NCBI GenBank assembly: GCA_034440155.1
Contig: JAWXBN010000022.1
Span: 1 to 33,840 of the forward strand
Origin: Verrucomicrobiota bacterium
GTDB lineage: Bacteria; Verrucomicrobiota; Verrucomicrobiia; JAWXBN01
Direction of reading: 5' to 3'
Length of the DNA: 33,840 nucleotides
Under the pieces are notes generated by a model. That model was not told the origin of the DNA. It made no database searches and was given only the letters and a program-made list of their open reading frames with translations. This document shows positions 1 through 8,581 of this stretch, piece by piece (the stretch's first letter is position 1; every line of letters starts with the position of its first letter). Both the position numbers and the translations under genes were made by a program.

Positions 1-101
1 ATAGTATTCCAGTAGAATCAAAGAGAAGGAAGAGAAATAAGAAAATTTCGAGAGATTTTGAATATTACCAGATTCCAGATTTTAATCAGAGACCCCTCCC
101 C

Positions 102-923
102 ATGACCCCGAAGAAGAAACCCCCCATTAAAAAGCAGATTCCAACAGCCATACCCCTCAAAGACACGCAAAAAGAACGGGATACCCGGAATATCCGGATA
201 GACCGCGTAGGGGTGAAAGAACTAAAATATCCGATTGAACTCAGGGATAAATCCCATAGTTCCCAACACACGGTCGCTACCATCTCGATGACCGTCGATT
301 TGCCCCACCATTTTAAGGGGACACACATGAGCCGGTTCTTGGAGGTGCTGAATGCCAATGGCCGTGAGATCCATGTGAAACGGATCCCGGACATATTAAA
401 GAAAATGCAGCAAAAGCTCGAGGCGGATGATGCTCATATCGAAATGGATTTCCCGTTTTTTCTCGAAAAACAAGCGCCTGTGACAAAAGCCAAAAGCCTG
501 ATGAATTATACAGGACGCTTTAATGCCAGCATGAGAAAAGGCCAGTTGGATTTTATTACCGGAGTCGTGGTGCCAGTGACCACCCTTTGCCCTTGCTCAA
601 AAGCCATCAGTGCCCGTGGTGCCCATAATCAAAGAGGCGACGTGACCGTGCAGTTACGCTCAAAAAAAGCGATCTGGCTCGAAGATATCATTGCCTTGGT
701 CGAACAAAGCGCCAGTAGCGAGCTTTTTGCACTCCTGAAACGTGAGGACGAAAAATATGTCACGGAGCGGGCTTATGATAATCCGGTATTTGTCGAGGAT
801 CTAGTCCGTAATGTCGCTGTCAGGCTAAATAAACATCCCCAAGTCATCTGGTACCGGGTGGAAGCCGAGAATTACGAAAGTATCCACAGTCATAACGCCT
901 ATGCGATGGTGGAAAAATCATAA
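102..923 (+). CDS. folE2: GTP cyclohydrolase FolE2 (type IB)
   Basis: This 273-residue protein should convert GTP to 7,8-dihydroneopterin triphosphate, the entry step to tetrahydrofolate and to queuosine precursors. The FolE2 core is visible. A conserved N-terminal block RIDRVGVKELKYPI lies at about residues 32-45. The family's metal/active-site motif LCPCSKAIS is at about 162-170, followed by GAHNQRGD. FolE2 is the metal-flexible alternative to zinc-dependent FolE and is often kept by bacteria that face zinc limitation. The ATG at 102 is preceded by a pyrimidine-rich stretch without a clear Shine-Dalgarno, so the Lys-rich first ~20 residues are the least certain part. Bases 1-101 show no gene. 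The 3' end faces the FG-GAP gene tail to tail, with only 12 bp between them. Family assignment is secure. Confidence 0.95.
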   Translation: MTPKKKPPIKKQIPTAIPLKDTQKERDTRNIRIDRVGVKELKYPIELRDKSHSSQHTVATISMTVDLPHHFKGTHMSRFLEVLNANGREIHVKRIPDILKKMQQKLEADDAHIEMDFPFFLEKQAPVTKAKSLMNYTGRFNASMRKGQLDFITGVVVPVTTLCPCSKAISARGAHNQRGDVTVQLRSKKAIWLEDIIALVEQSASSELFALLKREDEKYVTERAYDNPVFVEDLVRNVAVRLNKHPQVIWYRVEAENYESIHSHNAYAMVEKS

Positions 924-935
924 GCAGGCAGGCCA

Positions 936-2723
936 TTATTTTTCGATTAGTTTAAAATCGTCAAAATAAGTCTCTCCATCACCCGTCAGCTTGATCGTGA
1001 TACCCGTGGAGATTGGTTTTCCCGTATAAGTGAATTTATCTTTACCGGTTTTTCCGTCGGCATATTTAAAATTCGGACGGGCTGGTTGGAGAATGGGAAG
1101 AACGATGTTAAATGTCATTTCCTTCCATGAGGATCCCGGGATAAAGTCCTTATCCCCTGACTCTGAATATGCAGGAACCGCATCAAAAACTTTTGGGTTT
1201 TGGGCATTAGGAACCTCATCTATGAAAACCAGAGCTGACATTTTCAAAACACCCTTCATATTTTTACCTTTGACTTTGAAGCTCAGTTCGTAATTTTTCC
1301 CCAGGATCACTGATGGGGATACGGGTGTAAGGGTAATGACACGTTCATCGGGTTTGACGAGTGTATTATTCATAAAATATTTCATCGGAGGCTTCGGAAA
1401 ATGGATTTTCATGGCGAATTTCCCTTCAGCAGGATTAGATCCAGGATCGATTTCAGTATCGACTACCTCGACAATCCCGTATTGATTTATCGCATTGAGA
1501 TTGCCGACGTTATTAATGTCTGTGGTGTCCACCCAGTCCGAGGCTACTCGATAACGGAGTAAACTGTCCTCTGCCTTGATATTGACAAGGGTAGCTAGGT
1601 CTGGTGCAGATTTTGTGCCTTTATTAATGGCGACCTTGATTCTTCCGTCACTCGGGCTTGCGATGAGAATGTCAGGTAACCCGTCACCATTATAATCAGT
1701 CACACAGGGTGTGGCCATGGGGGTGGTATATACGGAGCCGCCGATCTTGATGTTTTCAGTGAATTCCAGTTGGGGAACCCGGGTGGCATCCTTAGGAATA
1801 GGTTTGCCTTTATAAAGGCAAAGCGTCCCGGGTGAATCAACGATTCCCTCGCGGCTACCGATGATCAGGTCAAGTATCCCGTCCCCGTCCCAATCAACGA
1901 CTTGGGGAACGAGTTGCTCGCGACCATAACCATAAGCAAGAATCATTTCGTTTTTTTCGCTGAAACGGGGTACTGAGTCACTCCCTTCATTGAGGAAAAG
2001 ATGGATGGCATTCGCCGAATAGGTGCCCTCCCCGATGAGGAGATCTTTTTTACCGTCACCATTCCAGTCCACGAGGATAGGAGCAAAGAAATTTCCCCAC
2101 AGGCTGCCATCCGCACGGGTAGGGATCTGGAGGTTTTGTTTGCTTGTGGCGAGATCAAAATTAGCCATGTCATTGGGGAGTTTGAATTCCGGTCTCTGCT
2201 GGGAGCCTGAATTAGGAATACGCACGATGCGCCCGAGATAATCACCGAAAATAATGTCATATAAATTCCCAGAATACTTGCTCAAGGTAAGTTTAGGCGT
2301 ATTCACAGTGTCTTCATTATTGATAAAAAATACAGGGATCATTTCCCCAGTGGCAAATTCCGGATTGTCTTTTGGTCCTAGGTTTTTAAAGAAATAGAAA
2401 AATCCTGTGGCATCGGCTATCACCATATCCGGCAGGCCATCCCCGTCCATGTCTTCATAGGCGATACTGGGGGAAAACGTCCGGCCTTGCTCTTGTTTTC
2501 CCTGCACCATGATATTCTTAGTGCGGGGGAGAAATTTAATATTTTTGGAGGAATCCACCCCGTCCCACTGGTTGTCCCGGGTAATAGTCTGTTCAAATCC
2601 CCCATTCCGGATAAGGTTATTTTTGTCTTGTCCGGATGCCTCGGTGAGTGTCATACCCATGGCGAGAATGAACAGAAGGAGGTTTTGAAGGGGTTTATTT
2701 ACACTACTGATTAAAGGGTTCAT
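936..2723 (-). CDS. Secreted FG-GAP/VCBS repeat protein
   Basis: This is a 595-residue exported protein of unknown substrate. Residues 1-31 form a signal peptide (hydrophobic LLLFILAMGMTL, then ASGQ). Residues 37-50 (LIRNGGFEQ) look like the start of a carbohydrate-binding, jelly-roll type module. At least four FG-GAP/VCBS calcium-binding repeats follow, with cores DMDGDGLPD (91-99), DWNGDGKKD (219-227), DWDGDGILD (277-285) and DYNGDGLPD (343-351). The C-terminal 200 residues end in YFDDFKLIEK, typical of the last strand of a galactose-binding-like fold. FG-GAP repeats build beta-propellers used in surface adhesion and polysaccharide contact. It is the last gene of the ExbB/ExbD/DUF4159 cluster, 75 bp after the preceding gene. 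This suggests, but does not prove, that it works with that envelope system. Confidence 0.8.
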   Translation of the reverse strand: MNPLISSVNKPLQNLLLFILAMGMTLTEASGQDKNNLIRNGGFEQTITRDNQWDGVDSSKNIKFLPRTKNIMVQGKQEQGRTFSPSIAYEDMDGDGLPDMVIADATGFFYFFKNLGPKDNPEFATGEMIPVFFINNEDTVNTPKLTLSKYSGNLYDIIFGDYLGRIVRIPNSGSQQRPEFKLPNDMANFDLATSKQNLQIPTRADGSLWGNFFAPILVDWNGDGKKDLLIGEGTYSANAIHLFLNEGSDSVPRFSEKNEMILAYGYGREQLVPQVVDWDGDGILDLIIGSREGIVDSPGTLCLYKGKPIPKDATRVPQLEFTENIKIGGSVYTTPMATPCVTDYNGDGLPDILIASPSDGRIKVAINKGTKSAPDLATLVNIKAEDSLLRYRVASDWVDTTDINNVGNLNAINQYGIVEVVDTEIDPGSNPAEGKFAMKIHFPKPPMKYFMNNTLVKPDERVITLTPVSPSVILGKNYELSFKVKGKNMKGVLKMSALVFIDEVPNAQNPKVFDAVPAYSESGDKDFIPGSSWKEMTFNIVLPILQPARPNFKYADGKTGKDKFTYTGKPISTGITIKLTGDGETYFDDFKLIEK

Positions 2724-2798
2724 TACGATTATCTTTGTTTGATTAAAGTTTTAGTCAGTGTGTTACTTCAAAAAGTTCCATCTTATTTGCAAAGTTGT

Positions 2799-4163
2799 TT
2801 AATTTACCTTCGGTGCTGAGACCAAAACAGCTTGGTATTGTAATAGCAGATGGACGACGACATTAATCCCGAGTTTATAGGCTAGAACTACCGTGTCGTT
2901 ATTGACATTCCGGTAGTAGGTATTCCGCCGGGACCATAAAGCAAAGTTTGTATAAGTTTGATTGGGAGCCTTTTGGGTGCCTTCATCAAATTGTTCAAGT
3001 ACCTTATCTTTATCATTCAGGGCGACTTGCCATATTTTCCCGTAGGAATTCATCGTATAGAGAACCCCGATCTGGTCACCGATCATCATCACTTCGATTG
3101 GTTCTTTGTAGAAATTAATTCCGGAAGGGGTGGTTTTAAGCAAGCTACCTTTTTGGGTGAAAATAGGGTGGCGATCGTCGATGGGTTGAAAATCCTGGTC
3201 AGGGTCGGGTAATACCCTTCTCATTTCCCTGCGAAAGGCGATATCAAAACGCGAGTTGCGCCCCGGCATCCCCGCGTCGCCCCAGATCACCCCGCCCGCA
3301 AGTAGGAAATCCCGGATATTAGTGACCTCGGCATCCGTGAGTTTAAAGTCTTTGTGTCCCGTGAAATAGACAAAGGCTACTGGGGGTTTAGAGCCAAAAA
3401 GGGCATTCCGGTCAGATAGGTCTAAGGGCACACCTTGAACATTAGCTTTTAAACGTTTGTTCCAACGCGTGATCTGTGTCATGAGGTTGGGGATACCGCC
3501 AAATTCCACCCTTTGCCCATCCGCGGAGAGTTTAATATTTTGATCCCAGTCACCACCTGCATATTTGGCGACATAACAGGTGAATTGGCCTTGGACACCG
3601 GTCACCCCGCCGCCTGCTGTATTTCCCACACCAAAGGGGGTGCTCCCTTCGGCACCAGTGCTCATACGGGTATTAATGCTGGATAAACGCTCCTTACTCA
3701 TAGCCGGGGCTGATTTACGTGCCGCGGTAGGGGTGGGGATATTTTTGACTTGGGTCTGGATTTTTTCGACATTTGGCCCGACACTGGCGGAGACATTGAT
3801 CTCAGGCATGAATGAGGGGGCGCTGGCGTTTTCCGAGACGATAATATCCTTCATGTCCGGGGCTGAAGTCTCCGCCACATCCGTCTGGGGAATCTCTACA
3901 TCGACTTCATTCGGATTTGCATCGGAGGGCGGAGCGGGAGGGGGTCCGGGGGGCATGGCAATAAAGTCTGTCGATTCAAATTGCCCCGTTACGACATGTT
4001 TAACGGCTTCCACGATGACGATACCACCAAATATGGCCAGTAGAGCGACATGCAGTCCGAGTGCGATAAGGAAAAACCGTGAGGCCATCAAAGCATATAC
4101 AAAACGCTTGATGACGCCTAAGTGGTCCTTGCCTTTTTCTATTGTTGTTTTTTTCTTTGCCAT
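2799..4163 (-). CDS. TonB-like N-terminus joined to DUF4159 domain
   Basis: This 454-residue protein has one N-terminal transmembrane segment (about 30-52), with the basic side (MAKKKTTIEKGK) in the cytoplasm. A proline-rich stretch (PPGPPPAPPSDANP, about 71-84) and a low-complexity linker follow to about 190. The globular DUF4159 domain (about 192-454) contains FVYFTGHKDFKLTDAEV and LLAGGVIWGDAG. DUF4159 has a glutamine-amidotransferase-like fold without a known reaction. The membrane anchor plus proline-rich linker is the architecture of TonB/TolA, and the gene directly follows an ExbB-ExbD-ExbD set, so it is probably the periplasmic effector of that motor (inference). The start ATG at 4163 has AGGAA about 9 bases upstream. 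The gap to the upstream exbD is 20 bp. The domain call is good; the TonB-like role is a hypothesis. Confidence 0.8.
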   Translation of the reverse strand: MAKKKTTIEKGKDHLGVIKRFVYALMASRFFLIALGLHVALLAIFGGIVIVEAVKHVVTGQFESTDFIAMPPGPPPAPPSDANPNEVDVEIPQTDVAETSAPDMKDIIVSENASAPSFMPEINVSASVGPNVEKIQTQVKNIPTPTAARKSAPAMSKERLSSINTRMSTGAEGSTPFGVGNTAGGGVTGVQGQFTCYVAKYAGGDWDQNIKLSADGQRVEFGGIPNLMTQITRWNKRLKANVQGVPLDLSDRNALFGSKPPVAFVYFTGHKDFKLTDAEVTNIRDFLLAGGVIWGDAGMPGRNSRFDIAFRREMRRVLPDPDQDFQPIDDRHPIFTQKGSLLKTTPSGINFYKEPIEVMMIGDQIGVLYTMNSYGKIWQVALNDKDKVLEQFDEGTQKAPNQTYTNFALWSRRNTYYRNVNNDTVVLAYKLGINVVVHLLLQYQAVLVSAPKVN

Positions 4164-4183
4164 TGACTGGGTTCCTTAGGAAA

Positions 4184-4600
4184 TTATCCTCCGAATGAGA
4201 GGCTTTTGACTCCTGATGCTGTACAAGCACTCAAAACTTGAGTGATACGTTCATGCCGTACCATAGGTGAGGGTGTGATTATCACGGGTTGTTTCTCGCC
4301 GAATTTCGCCACGACCTCCTTTAGGCGGGCTCGGAGTTCAGATAATTCAGGGCTCGGATTATCAATCGGGAGCTGGTTCCAGAAGACCTGGCCATTTTCA
4401 TCGATGTCCACATAGATAGGCACCTCCACGGTTCCCGCATGTTGGGGGCTTCCCTTTGTGGGGAGATTGATCCCGAGCTCCATCTCCTTTTGTTGGAGAC
4501 TTGCGGACGCCATAAAGAACAGGAGCAGGACGAATACAACGTCCACCATCGGCGCAATTTGCAACCCCACATCACCATCTGAACTAGCTCCGCTTGACAT
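4184..4600 (-). CDS. ExbD/TolR-family biopolymer transport protein (second copy)
   Basis: This 138-residue proton-channel partner has a single N-terminal transmembrane helix. The conserved motif is IAPMVDVVFVLLLFFMAS, whose Asp is the proton-carrying residue of ExbD/TolR. The periplasmic part is short. I chose ATG 4600 (MSSGASSDGD) because GAAGGA lies just upstream and family members begin close to the helix. A longer reading frame reaches back to 4732, but it would overlap the preceding exbD and add 44 residues of non-conserved sequence. With the ExbB protein it should use the proton gradient to move the periplasmic partner, here probably the DUF4159 protein encoded 20 bp downstream. The gene carries one exact copy of the dispersed 9-mer (4554-4562), inside the transmembrane-helix coding region. 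Confidence 0.88.
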   Translation of the reverse strand: MSSGASSDGDVGLQIAPMVDVVFVLLLFFMASASLQQKEMELGINLPTKGSPQHAGTVEVPIYVDIDENGQVFWNQLPIDNPSPELSELRARLKEVVAKFGEKQPVIITPSPMVRHERITQVLSACTASGVKSLSFGG

Positions 4601-4673
4601 GATTTTTTCCTTCGTTAAAAAAAGTTCTATTATTTTGACACCGAAATCCCCGAGAAGGTTCCCGGTATTTGGA

Positions 4674-5219
4674 TTATGATGCCGGGGCCGGGGCGGGTTT
4701 TTTCGCCCCTTTTCCATCTTCGACCTCACCACTGACTACTGAATAAGTAATATTGACGACCTTTGCCTTAGCGGCAGCCCGCATGATTTCTTGGATATAG
4801 GAATAACGGACATTTCTACCGGCACGGACAAGGACACGGAATAGTGACCTTTTTTCCGGGGGGACAGCCTCATAACGTTGGCTGATCAGATCCGTGATAC
4901 GGCTGGGATCGCCGAATTGCTGGCCCCCGTCCACTACGAGTGAGCCACTATTAGCACTATCATCCCAGCTTGCATTAATGACGACCTCTAGGGCTTTTTT
5001 ATCTTTGTCCTTTGCGTAGAGCACACTGGGTAATTTGATCTCCTCACCGGAGTATTTCACCATTTCGTCGGTCGATGAGATCGCCATAAAAAATGTCAGG
5101 AGCACCAAAAGCACATCGATCATGGGGGCGACTTGGAACTCGATATCCTCGGGGGGAAAGAGTTCCTCTTTGTGCCTCTTACGACGGCGTTTTTTATGGT
5201 TATGATCTGATTCGGACAT
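4674..5219 (-). CDS. ExbD/TolR-family biopolymer transport protein (first copy)
   Basis: This 181-residue ExbD homologue has a cytoplasmic N-terminus rich in Lys/Arg/His (residues 1-20). One transmembrane helix follows, with the conserved VAPMIDVLLVLLTFFMAIS and its proton-relay Asp. The periplasmic domain is longer than in the second copy, with an Ala/Pro-rich tail (KKPAPAPAS). Two non-identical ExbD proteins behind one ExbB is a common arrangement in PVC bacteria and myxobacteria. The two copies differ clearly outside the helix, so they may form a heteromeric dimer in the ExbB pentamer (inference). It lies 52 bp after exbB and 73 bp before the second exbD. Confidence 0.9.
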   Translation of the reverse strand: MSESDHNHKKRRRKRHKEELFPPEDIEFQVAPMIDVLLVLLTFFMAISSTDEMVKYSGEEIKLPSVLYAKDKDKKALEVVINASWDDSANSGSLVVDGGQQFGDPSRITDLISQRYEAVPPEKRSLFRVLVRAGRNVRYSYIQEIMRAAAKAKVVNITYSVVSGEVEDGKGAKKPAPAPAS

Positions 5220-5271
5220 TGTTTTTTTCCTGACCCACTCTGTATGGGTAACGGGGATATCAGGCGGTCAT

Positions 5272-6222
5272 TTAACTCCATTGGAGCACAGTGCCACATG
5301 CGTGGCAGCTGGGTTGCCCCACGGCAACAGCCGTCCCACAGGAAGGACATGCCACTGTTTGTGCGACTCCAGCCGGGGGTGTGACAACACGGGAGACGCT
5401 GGCAGCGGGATTAGCACCCGCAGCGGGAGGTGGCGCAAAGATATCGCCGATTTTGATCCCGTGGATTTCTCTGAATGGAATGTCGTCGCGGAGGCGGTTG
5501 ATTTTCAGGGAAGCGACGAGGACTTGTTGGGCGACCATATTCCGGAACACGTAGTAAAAGACGAATCCGGGAATAGAGACCAAAAGACCCGCGGCCGTCG
5601 CGACAAGCACGTGACCGATGTTGGCGGCGAGTTCCCGTGTGGCGGATGGGCCGGCATTGGCCATCGTGCCGAAGGCACCCATCATACCAAAGACCGTACC
5701 CGTCAGACCAAGCATGGGGGCGACGACCCCGATAACGGAGAGGTAACTGATTTTACTGTTGAGTTTTGATGCCTCTGTTTTGGTGGCTTCTTCAATGGCC
5801 TGCTCCATGGAGTCCTCGCCTTTACCGACTCGTTCGAGGCCGATCTTCATGATATTCGCCATAAAGCAGGGGTTTGTTTTGCATAGCTCCCAGGCTTCCT
5901 GGTAATTTCCGGCATTCAGGGATTGTTTCAAACGGGCAAAGAGGGGTTCGGGAGCCATTCTTGATTCACGAAGGTTATAGAAGCCGTCCATGATGATCGT
6001 GAGCATGAATACGGAGATTAATCCCAGTATGACGACGGTCATACCACCCTGTTTAATATAAAAGAAAAGGTTTTGTGTTTGCTCCGGCTCAGCCACTCCG
6101 GCCTCACCACCTACAGCAGGGGCGGCAGCCTCTTGGGCGGATACAAAAGTTTGGGATACCAGCCACAAGGACATGCTCAATAGTAGGATGGCGATGAATT
6201 TGGTTTGTATATTGAATTTCAT
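5272..6222 (-). CDS. MotA/TolQ/ExbB proton channel protein with C-terminal zinc ribbon
   Basis: This 316-residue inner-membrane channel subunit starts with a cleavable-looking signal peptide (1-30, ending FVSAQEAAAP). A first membrane helix lies at about 60-80 (VVILGLISVFMLTIIMDG). The signature MotA/TolQ/ExbB region at about 155-235 includes GVVAPMLGLTGTVFGMMGAF and the second and third helices. The unusual part is the extreme C-terminus, which carries CPSC-x10-CHAC, a CX2C-X10-CX2C zinc-ribbon pattern, after an Ala/Pro-rich linker. In TolQ topology this tail is cytoplasmic. It heads the ExbB-ExbD-ExbD-DUF4159 set and lies 41 bp after the TPR gene. The channel assignment is secure. Zinc binding is inferred from cysteine spacing only. 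Confidence 0.9.
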   Translation of the reverse strand: MKFNIQTKFIAILLLSMSLWLVSQTFVSAQEAAAPAVGGEAGVAEPEQTQNLFFYIKQGGMTVVILGLISVFMLTIIMDGFYNLRESRMAPEPLFARLKQSLNAGNYQEAWELCKTNPCFMANIMKIGLERVGKGEDSMEQAIEEATKTEASKLNSKISYLSVIGVVAPMLGLTGTVFGMMGAFGTMANAGPSATRELAANIGHVLVATAAGLLVSIPGFVFYYVFRNMVAQQVLVASLKINRLRDDIPFREIHGIKIGDIFAPPPAAGANPAASVSRVVTPPAGVAQTVACPSCGTAVAVGQPSCHACGTVLQWS

Positions 6223-6263
6223 ATCTGCTTATACCGGGGGGTTTAGTTTGTTTATGTTAATCT

Positions 6264-7052
6264 TTAAGGAACAAATACTACGGGGGTTTGTTTTGGGGTA
6301 TTTTTGGCTTTTTTTAAAGCATCAGCCTTGGCCTGAGCTTGGGATGCGATTTCCTGATACCCGTTATAGATTACGGCGCTTTTGAGGTAACACTCAAGGG
6401 CTTTCGAGTAATCCTTCTTTTTTTCATAAGCTTGTCCGAGGATATAGAATGCCTCACAAAAAGCGCGTTCCTGTGCACGGGTGGGGGATTGTACGGCGGC
6501 AGCTTCTTTTTCGAAACTCGCTAATAACATCATGACTTTGTCCGTCTCCCCTTTTCCATAGGCGATTTTTGCTAGACCGACATTGGCACGGGAGGCTTGG
6601 TCAGGATAAATCTTTGCAAATTCAATATAAAGGGGCTCCGCCTTGGCGAGGTTATTGAGTGCTACATAGGCATCCGCCACGGTGATGATGGCCGTCCCGA
6701 TCTTTGGGTCAATGACACCTTTGTACTGGATAATGAGAGGTTCTAAAATGGTAATGGCCTGTTGATATTTCCCTGAAGCAAATTGTTTCATCGCGTCGTC
6801 GTAAGTGGGCGGGATATCCAGCACTAGGGAATTCATGTCCTTGTAAAAAAACTTCAGCGAGAGCTCTTGTCCACTCTTGGCATCCTTGTATTTCATCATG
6901 ACTGCATCCGGGAAAACTTGCGTGATTTTTCCACTTACCACCTCCCCGCTTTTGCGTGTGATCACGTCTTCACTATGAGCGACTGCGCTTAGAAAAGAGG
7001 CGATAATGGCTACGCTGGCAAATTTGATAATCCGGTTTATGGGGTTTGGCAT
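6264..7052 (-). CDS. Exported tetratricopeptide-repeat protein
   Basis: This 262-residue protein has an N-terminal signal peptide (MPNPINRIIKFASVAIIASF, cleavage probably near AHSED). A short beta region at 28-75 (ITRKSGEVVSGKITQVFPDA) follows. From about 80 to 245 there are TPR-like helix pairs, for example DDAMKQFASGKYQQAITILE, AYVALNNLAKAEPLYIEFAK and ILGQAYEKKKDYSKALECYL. It is the first gene of the probable operon leading into exbB, 41 bp upstream of it. This resembles the YbgF/CpoB position of the Tol system, where a periplasmic TPR protein works with TolQRA. That parallel is inference from position and fold; there is no sequence evidence for direct homology. Confidence 0.75.
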   Translation of the reverse strand: MPNPINRIIKFASVAIIASFLSAVAHSEDVITRKSGEVVSGKITQVFPDAVMMKYKDAKSGQELSLKFFYKDMNSLVLDIPPTYDDAMKQFASGKYQQAITILEPLIIQYKGVIDPKIGTAIITVADAYVALNNLAKAEPLYIEFAKIYPDQASRANVGLAKIAYGKGETDKVMMLLASFEKEAAAVQSPTRAQERAFCEAFYILGQAYEKKKDYSKALECYLKSAVIYNGYQEIASQAQAKADALKKAKNTPKQTPVVFVP

Positions 7053-7129
7053 GTATGAGATTCCATTTTGTAACAGTAGTATTTCACAGCGTCAAATAAA
7101 ACCTTGCCAGAGAGAAAGGAAAATTTGTC

Positions 7130-7591
7130 TTATTTACCTTGTTGCCTGATGGCTTCGTAGAGCACGATCGCAACCGAATTCGCCAGATTCAGGCTGCGGG
7201 CGTGTTCATTAAACATCGGGATTTTGATGGTTTGCCCCGCAAATTGCTCCAGTAATGAGTCCGGTAGCCCTTTGCTTTCCCGGCCAAAGACGAGATAATC
7301 CCCCGCCACAAAACGGGCCTCGGTGTAGTACTGGTCGGTTTTTGTCTCAATGAAAAACAGGCGGGCGGGTTTTTCCCCGGCCATGAACTCCTCCCAATCC
7401 TTCCACTGGCGGATATCGACATTTTCCGCATAATCCATCGCCGCCCGTTTCATGGCTTTGTCATCGAAGCGGAATCCCAGCGGGTGGATCAGGTGCAGGA
7501 TGGAATTCGTCGCGGAACACAGCCGCATGATATTACCGGTATTAGGAGGGATTTCCGGCTGGTAGAGGACGATGTGGAATGAGGGATTCAT
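7130..7591 (-). CDS. trmL: tRNA (cytidine(34)-2'-O)-methyltransferase
   Basis: This 153-residue SPOUT-class methyltransferase should 2'-O-methylate the wobble nucleotide of tRNA-Leu isoacceptors with S-adenosylmethionine. The TrmL start pattern is clear: IVLYQPEIPPNTGNIMRLC at residues 7-25, then HLIHPLGF. The SAM-binding trefoil-knot region reads LVFGRESKGLP (about 103-113), with IPMFNEHARSLNLANSVAI near the C-terminus. Length matches the minimal TrmL family without extra RNA-binding domains. It follows truA by 27 bp on the same strand, so two tRNA-modification genes are probably cotranscribed. One exact dispersed 9-mer lies at 7239-7247. Confidence 0.93.
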   Translation of the reverse strand: MNPSFHIVLYQPEIPPNTGNIMRLCSATNSILHLIHPLGFRFDDKAMKRAAMDYAENVDIRQWKDWEEFMAGEKPARLFFIETKTDQYYTEARFVAGDYLVFGRESKGLPDSLLEQFAGQTIKIPMFNEHARSLNLANSVAIVLYEAIRQQGK

Positions 7592-7618
7592 ATTAATGGG
7601 GAAAATATTTTTCAGGGA

Positions 7619-8407
7619 TTAATAGAAGACTTTCATCAGATAAAGCCCGTCTGGAGGAGAGGTGACCGATGCGAGGCGGCGGTCCTTGGCTTTCAAGATT
7701 CTTTTGACATCGTCCGGGGATAATTTTCCTAGGCCTACGGAGACCAATGTGCCGGTGAGGCAACGCACCATCCGGAAAAGAAATCCTCCGCCTTTGAATT
7801 TTAATGTGAGCAAATTGCCTTTTTGCGCCCCGAAATGGGCGGAATCCCCTGCGCTGATGGGGGTTTCCTTGATCGTGATCCTGTGCAAATCGCGCACCAT
7901 CGTCGAGCGTTCATAACGCGTAGTCACCGTAAACGAGCTGAAATCGTGTTTACCCACCAAGTGTTTGGCGGCCCTGCGCATGGCGCGGACATCGAGGGGT
8001 TGCCACAACCACAAAGCACGTCCGTCCCAGAGGGCGGGCATGAAGGGCGTATTAAAGATGAGGTAATGGTATTCCTTGCCCTTGGCCATGAAGCGCGCAT
8101 GGAAATCATTCGCTACGACTTGCACCCGGTGGATCCTGATGGTGGTGGGGAGGACTGTATTGAGGGCAATGATCATTTTTTCCGGGTTCACCACAGGCCG
8201 GTCATTTTTCTGGCGGAAAGAGGCGACTTGGCCGAGGGCATGGACCCCGGCATCCGTGCGTCCGGAGCCTTCAATGAGGATTTCTTCGCAAAGGATTTTG
8301 CTGAGGGCGAGCTCAATGGTTTTTTGAACCGTGACACCATTATTCTGTGTCTGCCATCCGGAATATGGGCGGCCATCATAGGAAATGGTGATTTTGAAAG
8401 TGCGCAT
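7619..8407 (-). CDS. truA: tRNA pseudouridine(38-40) synthase
   Basis: The 262-residue enzyme isomerises uridines 38, 39 and 40 in the anticodon arm of many tRNAs. The catalytic block GSGRTDAGVHALGQ with its nucleophilic Asp lies at about residues 48-61. Other TruA hallmarks are ISYDGRPYSGWQ near the N-terminus, DFHARFMAKGKEYHY, and FLFRMVRCLTGTLVSVG near the C-terminus. I chose the ATG at 8407 (MRTFKITISYDG), because family members start a few residues before the YDG motif. An ATG at 8431 in the same frame would add eight residues (MVKTSAIT). Neither start has a strong Shine-Dalgarno. It lies upstream of trmL. One exact dispersed 9-mer lies at 7810-7818. Confidence 0.93.
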   Translation of the reverse strand: MRTFKITISYDGRPYSGWQTQNNGVTVQKTIELALSKILCEEILIEGSGRTDAGVHALGQVASFRQKNDRPVVNPEKMIIALNTVLPTTIRIHRVQVVANDFHARFMAKGKEYHYLIFNTPFMPALWDGRALWLWQPLDVRAMRRAAKHLVGKHDFSSFTVTTRYERSTMVRDLHRITIKETPISAGDSAHFGAQKGNLLTLKFKGGGFLFRMVRCLTGTLVSVGLGKLSPDDVKRILKAKDRRLASVTSPPDGLYLMKVFY

Positions 8408-8581
8408 GGTGATGGCTGACGTTTTAACCATAGCCCGCTATGAATGTCCACCCTCAGAAAGATGTCCTTTGGCCAGTGGGGAAGGAGAGAACTCATGCTT
8501 TTTATCGGGGGAGGGCGCGGGTCGTAGGCGAAAATCTGTTCTTGCAAGGTCTGGCGCTGTTGGTTTTACTCTTGACCCACT

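Noticed and set aside
3580-4179. 199-codon open frame on the plus strand
   Set aside because: Antisense to the N-terminal half of the DUF4159 gene; low-complexity shadow of its Pro/Ala-rich linker.
5281-5769. 162-codon open frame on the plus strand
   Set aside because: Antisense to the conserved ExbB coding region; a shadow frame.
7823-8419. 198-codon open frame on the plus strand
   Set aside because: Antisense to truA, whose catalytic motif is intact on the other strand.
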